DNA of 64,000 nt from Perkinsus marinus ATCC 50983 (Eukaryota; Perkinsozoa; Perkinsida; Perkinsidae), in NCBI RefSeq assembly GCF_000006405.1, contig NW_003210480.1, positions 16,079 to 80,078 of the forward strand. The letters are read 5' to 3'. Positions 42,521 through 50,959 of this stretch are shown in pieces (position 1 is the stretch's first letter; each line of letters opens with the position of its first letter). The notes below the pieces were generated by a model. It was not told where the DNA came from and did no database searches. It saw only the letters and a program-made list of their open reading frames with translations. The position numbers and the translations under genes were made by a program.

Positions 42521-45500
42521 CTATGTCACGACACTGAAAGGAAGCGTCCCTGAACTCATCATATATATATGTTCCGGAACTTCGCACCAGATGTTACACG
42601 TGTCACAGGCAATCCACAGCCCAGTAGATAGATGAAGGGGAACGACCGATCTCTGGATTTCCGGCAGATGAGTGGTCTCGTTCTCACCGAGGAAGTGTCG
42701 TGGTGGTGACAGCTGTGGAGGGTTTACCACCGAGTGGTCCTCCGGGCCAGAATTGCCACTAGCTGGGCTGCTCTTAACCTCCAACTTCTTGAAGTCCTCG
42801 AGAAGCTCCATCGAGAGATGTGCAAGCTTCACACGGGAGAGATGTACCTTGCCCATAGGCTTTCCAGATAGACTTTCGATCTCGGCGATCTGGTCAGAGC
42901 TGGTAGGAGCCTTGTAAAGTACAGGACCGACCCATCGGGGAGACAACTTGGAAAAGCCCGTACTGGCCTTAATCCAGAGTGGTGTACCAGCTTTTAGAAG
43001 GGTGCTCTGGTGCCGTCGTCGGTGTTTGCCAACAACCTTCAACTGATTCTCGTAGAGAGTGGCATCGAGGTGCCGATGAAACTCGTCCATCGCGGCGTGG
43101 AAGGCATCTCGTCGATCTTTCAGAAGGGCTTGGTATGTAGTCGCCGAATGCAAGGGAAAGTCACCACTCTCACTTTCGAGCTTGTTGACAAAGATCTGAA
43201 GCTGCTGGTTCGGACGGTAACCAGAACATTTGGGGGGCATCTGTGGATTGTAGGTGAAGGTTAAGTCATTGGGTGAATGATAGCCGAACTCTTCACATGC
43301 TGACTGGTTGAGGACGAAGGCTACCGCTGGCAGTAGTTCATACCACGGAGTAGTTGGCATCGTGGGGTTGCGGCGCTTCTCCTCAAGTTGAATAGCTCGT
43401 ATGCTCGACCACACTTCTTTATGGACGCGTTCCATGTATGCCTGACGGAACGGCGCATAGCTTATACCAGGAAGAACCTTCAATCCCACAGAATGCGCGA
43501 AGGACATGACCTCAGCGCTACAAAACGACCGATCGGCGTCGCACGTGACGAATAGCGGGAAGCCGAAGGTCCAGCAGTAGGATTGCAGTAGGCGACGAGC
43601 AGACAAGGCACTCTTGTCAGGAGATAGTCCAAAGTAGTTGAAACGCCTCGACGGGTCATAAATGTGAAGAGCATATCGGGGTTGAGGATCCTGTCCTTGG
43701 TAGGGAGCCTGTTCCTTCTGACTCACTGGGCCCAGCCAAGCGATAACAATAAAGTTGTTCGCACCGAAGTCGCGAGATAACAACTTGGGAGCGGTGTCAG
43801 GGAAACTCCCTGTGCCCTTGGCCATCTGACACGCCGGACAACTCTTGCAGAACGACCTCACATACGTGGAGAGATTCTTCCAATAGTAGCGAGAGAGCAT
43901 GTAATGGTACATGTATTTACTTGGTCTATGACAGAAGAATACATGGACCATGCTCAGTACTCGATTGCGGGCCTCGGATGGGATATATAGGGCTCCATCT
44001 GACTGTGAGGCAATGTGACCGACCTTGAGCCGCAGCACTGCCTGACCATCCTCTGACTGGACTTCGAACGTAGCCTTCAACCTCGCACGTTCGTCCTTAG
44101 GCACATCCTTGACAAGGGACTCAAGCAAAGCTTTGTCAAAGTTCGAGTCGTCCCCAGTGACGATACGTCGACAGACTGCTGTGAATGCGTCCTTCTGCTG
44201 AAGACTCACGACATAAGAATAGATGTCACTCTCAGTGTCAGCGTCAGGGCTGGCTGCAAGAAAGACTACGGCGTCTTGACCAGGGTTGTCGAATAGCTGT
44301 GCCTCGGTGCCGAGGTCAGCGTGGCTCAGCGTGCAACAGACATGGTCGACCTCCCTCGAAGCCTCGTGTTGGGACCGTACCATTTCAACCCACTGCTGTG
44401 CAGCACCACGATCAAGGAGGTGAGGGTCGATACCACGTGAGTAGGGGTCTGCCAAGTTGTGGGAACTCGGACAGTGTATGAGATGGGTATGCCCAACACC
44501 ATTAGGGCCAATAGCACATACAATTTGACGGATAAGTCGCACAATACGATTGGTGATATTCCACTCCCAGGAAGTCCATCCCTTCGGGAGCTTCTTTGCC
44601 GCCTGACCATCCTCCATTCGCATAACCTTCTCGACTCTGGCCTTGACAATAGTGGAGTCGGTGCATAGATAATAGTGCCGATGTAGCGAATGGGGAAAAT
44701 ATTGCATATGTGCGCAGAATACTTGCAGTCCCCATAAAAAGGCTGAGGATTCCTTCCTGACGATGGAGTAGGAGCTCGAGGGGAGAGGCGGAAGACGAGC
44801 TGAACACAGATACGGGTTGCCGACATCTGTGCCCGCGATCACCATTCCGTAGCCCGACATAGCCGCATCCGTATAGAGAAATACTGCCTCGCTTACGTCA
44901 ACATATCTCGGGACACTGCACGTGGTGACAGTCTCGTTGTAGAGATGGAGTAAGGAGCATGCTTGATCGCGGTCTCCAGGTGACAATCTGGAGTCCATTT
45001 GCAATCCTGCCACAAAGCAGCACCGTAAAATTTTCTTGAGCTTAAGAAGTATCCACGACGCATGGCCCAGGACGTCATAACAGGTGTGGACAGCGGATAA
45101 GAGGCCTCGTACAGTTAACGTCTCGCTAGCATACAATGACGTGTCAACAGGTCTAGGGAGGAACTCATCTTTGGCCGTCCATATAATACCCAGGCCTTCG
45201 GCAACTGTAGGGTCCCAACTTCGCTTAGTCTTCTTTTCCGAGAAGTGCTGGCCTCTGGACTTGGTCACCTGGCCATCCTCGTCGTACATGGTCTCGGCCT
45301 CACGCTGGGAATCCGCTGCCACAACATAGTCATCCATGTAACGGCCCCTGGCACTGTGATTTAAGTACGAGTGGGTACACAGGGCGATGCGCTTCTCCAT
45401 AGTGTTCTTGAGCAAATCATCACCGTCTTCTGCCGTTGTCGCCGTAGAAGATGCTACCCAGCTCGAAGATCCTCGGAGTAACCGTAGATTAGCATCCTCG

Positions 45501-48500
45501 ACCTTAAGAACGGCTCGTCGCAGGGTTCTGGCGGCCTCACTCGGTCTCTGGAGAGAGAGCTCCTTAGGATGAAGACCGTGTCGTTCTTCAGGTGTTGCCA
45601 GGCAGGCTCCGTCCAGAGCCAGCTTGATGGGATAGGCTTCAGGGTCGTCTAATCTCCCGGTTAGTCGTGCTGCCGTTCTCTCATTCGATTCGGCAATCAT
45701 GATGCTGCCAGAGAGCTGCAGCACAGCCGGAGAACCAGATATGCCCATTGCTGGACCCAGAAACTGGAAGTACCGATAAGTAGGGGCGTCTTCGTGGCCT
45801 TCAATGTTGGCTAAGACAAATGCCATGGTGAGCATTGTACGCTCTGGAACTCGGCAGTTGAGAAATGCGGCCTTTAGGTCGGCCCAAATACAGTACTTGT
45901 AAAGCCGACTATAAGCGACACACTCCCATGTACCACGATCTATGTTGACGCCTGCCTTCTGCGCTTGATTACCGACTCTCCAGTCGAAGACGGGTCTCAC
46001 CGCTGTGCATCTCCCAACCTCACCATCTGGAGTTTTCTTGCCCTTGATCACCGGGAAATGGGGAGTGAAGTAGGCTTGATCTGTAGGAGCTTCAAGCGGT
46101 TGGATATATCCGCGCGATAAGTACTCTTCAAAGGTGTTGGTGTAAGCGGATAGAAGACCTCGGCGCTTCAAGGACTTGGCGAGCTTATAGGCATGACTCT
46201 TGGCGAACGTCAGGTTCCCATCTGTAGGTGTCAGGCGATCACTGTCCTCATACCAGCTGAAGTCGTGGAGGAATCTGGTACACGAGACGCTCAACATCCC
46301 ATCCGAATCCAATTGTAGCTCATCAGCGTATGTGCCTCGGAAGCTACAGTGTGGATTGTCAAGAGCTCGTTCGAGTGGGAGAGCCTCCTTGAGGTCGAGC
46401 TTGTTGCTGAGAAGCGGCAGATTACCGGCTGCAGTAGCATATAGCTCGAAGCTATAGTCATGATCAAGACCACATTCTGTGAAGGTCGAGTCAGCCACGG
46501 CTCCCAGGAAGTTGACAGTGTCGAAGATGCAAAGTTGTGTGTCGCACTCCATGCTGGACACACAAGCGATGATGTCATCGGTGTCGGCTCTTGGGAGTTC
46601 TTGGGGGCGTGTCTCCTCTTCACGGACCAGTGCTTGCTCGGGGTCAACGCCGCTATACGCGTGTACACCAGAAGCGTCGAAGGTCATGCCGATGCGGAGA
46701 GTCTTCAGGCCCTCAACACCAAGCAGCATAGTCGGAAGCAGGGTCTCCGGGCAAAGAAATCGAAGTCTGTGGACGTCATGTGGCCTCTTGGGGGAGCTGA
46801 CTGAGACGATCGCCACTCTGTTAGTGGGCATCATCTCACCTGATACCCCCACCGCTTGTATAGCATGCTCGCCTTCTGGTTTGAGCCACTGGACACAAGA
46901 CCCAAGTGCCTCTAGGATGGCTGGCTGGGCGTAGTTGTACCCTGCTCCCGAATCCAGTACGGCTTTCACCGTTTTGGCATGGGGACTCTGACCGATGACA
47001 AGTTCCGTGCAGACCGGACCGGAGCGGTTAAAATGTAGGGTGTCGTGCTCTATCTGGCCGACGTGGAAGGTCATGCTCAACGAGGAAGGATCTTCGAGGG
47101 CAACGAGTGGTAGATCTGGGCTGAACACCACATTCGTGGCGTTGCCCTTATTGCCAGGACCTTTTTTATGCTCGCCCTTCCTGATATCCACTAGGGAGTA
47201 GGGGCACATACCAGACCGATGATCCTTGGACTCGCACCTTTCACAGCTCAGGGAACCGGCCTTCTCAAGCTTGCAGCTCGACACGGGATGTCGAAAGCTT
47301 CCACATTTACAGCGACGATTCTCCTTGTGAGGACGTTCTTCGTCGCAGGCCACAGTCTGGTGCTCGCTGCTGAAACACCGGAAACAAGTGGCCTTTACGC
47401 GAGGACGATGTTCTGAGGGACTCTCCTTCGTTACCGGTGGCTCCTTAAGAGCTACTGTTGTGGCAGCTAGGGACGGTGCTACCGCATTTACCGAGGTAGA
47501 GGAGGACGTTGATGTCGCTACCTGGAACGTCGCTGGCCACCGTGTCGGCTGCGATGGAGCATCAGTTCCCGGTTGACGGAGATGTCCCAGCGAAAGAGCC
47601 TTCTCTTTGACCCTTCTGATGGCTTCTTGAATGTCCTCATAGGAGATGGTGTCGATACATTTCTTCAGAGATGAAGACAGGATCGTTCCCACAGTTTCAT
47701 ACCACCATGCGTTATATGGGCTGTTCAAGTTGTTCCGGACAGCCGCATTGATGTGAAAGGCATGTATCTGCGCACCTGAACCGTTTCCCTCGTAAGCCAA
47801 CTCCAGTAGGGCTCGACGAATACCATCCAGATAAGTAAATATGTCAGCCTGACCTTGTTTCTCACCGAGAACCTTCTGTATGAGAGCAGTTATATGGACC
47901 GTCCTACTGTGGAACTTGTTCAAGTATGCGATTGTAGCTGACCAGAGTTCGCGGTGGTAGGTGTAAGTCCTCGTGTCTTTGCCAACTGTTGCCTCTCTGG
48001 TGGCTGCTCGTTTGATCTCTTCTGATAGATCTCCCGAGATGGCGCTGGCATGGAACGCTCTGACTGCCTCTGGATGGTCGATAGTTCGCCATTCTTGCTC
48101 TACATGCTTACTCCATTCCCTCAACAAAGTGGTCAATGCTAGACGGGAATCTTCTCCACCGATGAATGGCTGATGGCCTTTTCTGCGCCAGCTGTTGCCA
48201 AGGTCTGTTGTCCCCTTGAGGATGACTCTCAGCTCCGACTCGTTGATCCTATCCGATGGGACCACCATAGAGTTAGGCACATTGTAAGGGTAACTGTAGT
48301 CTTGAAGTGTTGGTTGTTTAGAGTCAACAGGGCGATAACCAGAGTAGGGTGGTTGATAAACCGGAGGTGGAGCTACATGTCTGAAATGTGTGTGTAGTCC
48401 GCCTGAATAGGTATCTGTATACCGGTAGGTTGCTCTCTCTGGCAAATGCTCCTCTTCTCTGTTCTGATGAAGTGACGGGGCATAGCTTAGATGTTGTTGA

Positions 48501-49003
48501 TGGAGTTGTTGAGGGACATCGGCCTCGTAAGTTTCTCTTCGGATGCCACCGGGGTAGAACACACCATAGTCAGAAGGTGAATCTGGCGGAAGGTTACCCT
48601 TGTGGTATTGATCCTCTCTAGATCTTCTTGCCGGGATGGTCTCTCTAGGGGATTGACCACTGCGGGGGGCGAGATGATCTGGTCTTAGAGAACGTTGTTG
48701 TGGAACATAGCCGGGGAACGAATAGAAGTCGCGCCAAGGAGGAGGTTGCTCTTGGCCTTGATCTCCATCGTCTTCTGGTTGGGCTCGTCCATATGGCCGA
48801 AGCTCTCGCGGTAGGTTCAGCGGTGGTGGAGAGGGAGGTCTTCCAGCTAGTCGACGCGACGCTCGGCGGGGGTCATCGGCCAAAGGTGCCTCTAGATTGG
48901 CTGGGTCTTCACTCCGGTTTCCTCCAGCTTCGGGTGCTATGGGGCCACCGTTGTCGCCTTGTTGATTTCTCGGATGATTGTGCTGATCTTCGTGGGTGGA
49001 CAT
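42521..49003 (-). CDS. Element 1 Gag-Pol polyprotein, 2160 residues
   Basis: A single frame from ATG 49003. A Pro/Arg-rich Gag head is followed by a helical Gag core, and three Cys-rich zinc knuckles near residues 541-600 (CFRCFSSEH, CKCGSFRHPVSSC, CERCESKDH). An aspartic protease DSGA lies near 676. Reverse transcriptase runs from about 1000, with catalytic YMDD near 1221. Then a BEL/Pao-type connection (RGLLSAVHTCYDVLG), RNase H (LYTDAAMSGYG, near 1373), the integrase HHCC finger (1683-1724) and DDE core. The tail ends in WIACDTCNIWCEVP, like the first half of a CW zinc finger. About 115 residues are inserted between RT motif B (MGISGSPAVLQ) and YMDD. The frame appears fully intact. Confidence 0.93.
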   Translation of the reverse strand: MSTHEDQHNHPRNQQGDNGGPIAPEAGGNRSEDPANLEAPLADDPRRASRRLAGRPPSPPPLNLPRELRPYGRAQPEDDGDQGQEQPPPWRDFYSFPGYVPQQRSLRPDHLAPRSGQSPRETIPARRSREDQYHKGNLPPDSPSDYGVFYPGGIRRETYEADVPQQLHQQHLSYAPSLHQNREEEHLPERATYRYTDTYSGGLHTHFRHVAPPPVYQPPYSGYRPVDSKQPTLQDYSYPYNVPNSMVVPSDRINESELRVILKGTTDLGNSWRRKGHQPFIGGEDSRLALTTLLREWSKHVEQEWRTIDHPEAVRAFHASAISGDLSEEIKRAATREATVGKDTRTYTYHRELWSATIAYLNKFHSRTVHITALIQKVLGEKQGQADIFTYLDGIRRALLELAYEGNGSGAQIHAFHINAAVRNNLNSPYNAWWYETVGTILSSSLKKCIDTISYEDIQEAIRRVKEKALSLGHLRQPGTDAPSQPTRWPATFQVATSTSSSTSVNAVAPSLAATTVALKEPPVTKESPSEHRPRVKATCFRCFSSEHQTVACDEERPHKENRRCKCGSFRHPVSSCKLEKAGSLSCERCESKDHRSGMCPYSLVDIRKGEHKKGPGNKGNATNVVFSPDLPLVALEDPSSLSMTFHVGQIEHDTLHFNRSGPVCTELVIGQSPHAKTVKAVLDSGAGYNYAQPAILEALGSCVQWLKPEGEHAIQAVGVSGEMMPTNRVAIVSVSSPKRPHDVHRLRFLCPETLLPTMLLGVEGLKTLRIGMTFDASGVHAYSGVDPEQALVREEETRPQELPRADTDDIIACVSSMECDTQLCIFDTVNFLGAVADSTFTECGLDHDYSFELYATAAGNLPLLSNKLDLKEALPLERALDNPHCSFRGTYADELQLDSDGMLSVSCTRFLHDFSWYEDSDRLTPTDGNLTFAKSHAYKLAKSLKRRGLLSAYTNTFEEYLSRGYIQPLEAPTDQAYFTPHFPVIKGKKTPDGEVGRCTAVRPVFDWRVGNQAQKAGVNIDRGTWECVAYSRLYKYCIWADLKAAFLNCRVPERTMLTMAFVLANIEGHEDAPTYRYFQFLGPAMGISGSPAVLQLSGSIMIAESNERTAARLTGRLDDPEAYPIKLALDGACLATPEERHGLHPKELSLQRPSEAARTLRRAVLKVEDANLRLLRGSSSWVASSTATTAEDGDDLLKNTMEKRIALCTHSYLNHSARGRYMDDYVVAADSQREAETMYDEDGQVTKSRGQHFSEKKTKRSWDPTVAEGLGIIWTAKDEFLPRPVDTSLYASETLTVRGLLSAVHTCYDVLGHASWILLKLKKILRCCFVAGLQMDSRLSPGDRDQACSLLHLYNETVTTCSVPRYVDVSEAVFLYTDAAMSGYGMVIAGTDVGNPYLCSARLPPLPSSSYSIVRKESSAFLWGLQVFCAHMQYFPHSLHRHYYLCTDSTIVKARVEKVMRMEDGQAAKKLPKGWTSWEWNITNRIVRLIRQIVCAIGPNGVGHTHLIHCPSSHNLADPYSRGIDPHLLDRGAAQQWVEMVRSQHEASREVDHVCCTLSHADLGTEAQLFDNPGQDAVVFLAASPDADTESDIYSYVVSLQQKDAFTAVCRRIVTGDDSNFDKALLESLVKDVPKDERARLKATFEVQSEDGQAVLRLKVGHIASQSDGALYIPSEARNRVLSMVHVFFCHRPSKYMYHYMLSRYYWKNLSTYVRSFCKSCPACQMAKGTGSFPDTAPKLLSRDFGANNFIVIAWLGPVSQKEQAPYQGQDPQPRYALHIYDPSRRFNYFGLSPDKSALSARRLLQSYCWTFGFPLFVTCDADRSFCSAEVMSFAHSVGLKVLPGISYAPFRQAYMERVHKEVWSSIRAIQLEEKRRNPTMPTTPWYELLPAVAFVLNQSACEEFGYHSPNDLTFTYNPQMPPKCSGYRPNQQLQIFVNKLESESGDFPLHSATTYQALLKDRRDAFHAAMDEFHRHLDATLYENQLKVVGKHRRRHQSTLLKAGTPLWIKASTGFSKLSPRWVGPVLYKAPTSSDQIAEIESLSGKPMGKVHLSRVKLAHLSMELLEDFKKLEVKSSPASGNSGPEDHSVVNPPQLSPPRHFLGENETTHLPEIQRSVVPLHLSTGLWIACDTCNIWCEVPEHIYMMSSGTLPFSVVT

Positions 49004-49134
49004 GTGTTATAGAACTCAAATCCCCAGAGTTGGGTGAAGATCTCAATAGTATTAATTAGTGATGACTGATTAGCAGCCGTTTCATTATCATCATGGGCGT
49101 GCGGTACGATAGATACTTGGGCGATCTGAGGACA
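48979..49134 (-). repeat. 5' LTR of element 1
   Basis: Identical to the 3' LTR. It contains the polyprotein ATG at 49001-49003, so the first eight or so codons are LTR sequence. Followed by target copy ACCT. Confidence 0.9.
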
Positions 49135-49522
49135 ACCTAAGCAATATACTTTTAATTATTTCAGAGCTTAAATTGGGTGTCGTGTTCCAAACCAATCCAC
49201 TGGTAGAACACAAGGTAGATATTTACTTATAAGAATAGAGTGTATAATAGAGTAGTCAGAGAGCCTCCGAGAGCTTGGAGACAGAGTGGTTACCGTGAAC
49301 ACGTACACGTACACGTTTGCGTATACACGTTTGAACTCACGTCCACAGCGTTTAGCTATAATCTATAGCTAAAAGATACTGGAGTACTTATTATATGAAA
49401 GGATACGAAAACTCAAGATAGAGCAAGGTAGCAAGAGGGAGTGGATTACCACATCCTCCCGCCCAGCAATTGCATAACTTAATAATAGGAGTACTAAGTA
49501 TAATGCAAGATAACATAAAAAA

Positions 49523-50959
49523 TTAAGGAGCAAACGCAGTTCTCATCATTATCTTCTTAGGGATAGCACCAGTTTGACTTCTAGTGACCGGTCTTCGGCC
49601 ATCACTTGCGGTCGGCGAAACAGTCACAGGAGGAGATGGTGTCGTAGTAGTGGATGTAGTGAGTGCAGGTGGAGTGATTCTCGCATCATCAGATAGAGCT
49701 TGGGGACTGTGAACTTCATCTCGCCTCATCAGTATGACCTTCTTCATGAATCCCTCGACATCATTATCCGCAATGTCCGTAAATAGCGGAGTAAAGCTGC
49801 TCCTCTGCTCATCAACAGTGGAACACAGCTTACAATTGTTGGTAGAATGCACCTCAAAACCGTTGGGAGTTTTGACTACCAGGGTATGAGCTGTAGCAAC
49901 TTGGACAATATAGGGCCCTCGATAATTATCAGACATTTTGGAGGATTTACGAGTGAACACGTAAACCTTATCACCGGGATTAAAAGAGGATGTTGACGAT
50001 AGAGGAGATCCTCGTCCTCTAAGGCGTCGGGACTCCCGATTCTTCTCGTAGGCTTCGATAACCTCTCGTAGCCTGGACTGACGCAGTAATTGACGACGAG
50101 CGGCATTAGTAACCTCAACCGGTTGATTGTCCACAGCATCAGCATTTGTGCAGCTTACCACGGCCTTGCCGGCATCACCATGTTCAGGATCAGGAAGGCC
50201 AGGAACTCGAGGTTCACGACAATGGAGAAGATAGAAGGGGGAGCAACAGGCATCCAGTCTTCGACGAGCATTCACTAAGAGTAAGGCCTTCTGCAGTATG
50301 AGGTTGAAGGCTGACAATGTAGGCTTGAGACCTCTCAGCAAGCACTTGAGCGTGTACGTCAACACTGCATGGACCCGTTCAGTGGCACCGTTCATAGCAG
50401 GGTTATTTAGACCACTAAATAGCAACCTAGTACCGTGTTGAAGGATGGTCTTGCGAAATTGACGATTGGTAAAGCCCTTATGGTTATCGGCAAGCAGGTA
50501 CACCGGCCACCCACGACGCCACAGAATAGATGATACAGAGTGGCAGGTGTCGTTCTTGTCAAAGGAGTGCACATACTCAGCATCACAAAACCCGGAGACA
50601 AGGTCGCTAATCACGATCAGCCTGACTGTAGCTAGTCGTTTATTAGGATTAGATCCATCATCATCATTCTGACAATGGTCACTGATCTTCAGAGGGCCAA
50701 GACCATCAACAGCACAATACTGCCATACGTCTAACTCCGTGATCTTCTTTGAACCTCCAGTAGGCTGATAACGTCGTTGATTTCTCAATGGCATACACGT
50801 GGTGCATGTTCGCAAGGTTCTGCTAACAGTAGCACCAATCTTACGCCAGAAGAATCGCCGAGAGATAATATTACGAGTACGGACTCGTCCAACATGACCC
50901 ATACCACAATGATACCGTAATATAATCAATCGCTGGAGAAAGTGTTCTCGAGCTGGCAC
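49523..50959 (-). CDS. Element 2 integrase segment, 478 codons
   Basis: Starts with the HHCC zinc finger (HCGMGHVGR...CTTC), then the catalytic core with Asp in AVDGLGPL, Asp in LLADNHKGF and Glu in NGATERVHAVL, and ends with a GPY-type C-terminal module (YRGPYIVQV) and a Thr/Ser-rich tail. The frame overlaps the preceding RT/RNase H frame by about 35-50 bases and is shifted by -1. The frame is open upstream of its first possible start from just after a stop near 50980, so it was probably once continuous with the upstream part. Confidence 0.88.
   Translation of the reverse strand: MPAREHFLQRLIILRYHCGMGHVGRVRTRNIISRRFFWRKIGATVSRTLRTCTTCMPLRNQRRYQPTGGSKKITELDVWQYCAVDGLGPLKISDHCQNDDDGSNPNKRLATVRLIVISDLVSGFCDAEYVHSFDKNDTCHSVSSILWRRGWPVYLLADNHKGFTNRQFRKTILQHGTRLLFSGLNNPAMNGATERVHAVLTYTLKCLLRGLKPTLSAFNLILQKALLLVNARRRLDACCSPFYLLHCREPRVPGLPDPEHGDAGKAVVSCTNADAVDNQPVEVTNAARRQLLRQSRLREVIEAYEKNRESRRLRGRGSPLSSTSSFNPGDKVYVFTRKSSKMSDNYRGPYIVQVATAHTLVVKTPNGFEVHSTNNCKLCSTVDEQRSSFTPLFTDIADNDVEGFMKKVILMRRDEVHSPQALSDDARITPPALTTSTTTTPSPPVTVSPTASDGRRPVTRSQTGAIPKKIMMRTAFAP

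Larger units (their letters stand above)
42201..49134 (-). mobile_element. Complete BEL/Pao LTR retrotransposon (element 1)
   Basis: Bounded by direct repeats 42201-42356 and 48979-49134 (156 bp each, identical by eye, TG...CA ends). The 4-bp target duplication ACCT stands at 42197-42200 and 49135-49138. One open frame occupies nearly all the interior. Identical LTRs and an intact frame indicate a recent insertion. Two oddities: the polyprotein start codon lies 26 bases inside the 5' LTR end, and no TGG-type primer site or obvious polypurine tract adjoins the LTRs. Confidence 0.92.

Noticed and set aside
44185-44481. Plus-strand frames opposite the element 1 polyprotein
   Set aside because: These are shadows of a 2160-residue frame with clear domain order on the other strand.
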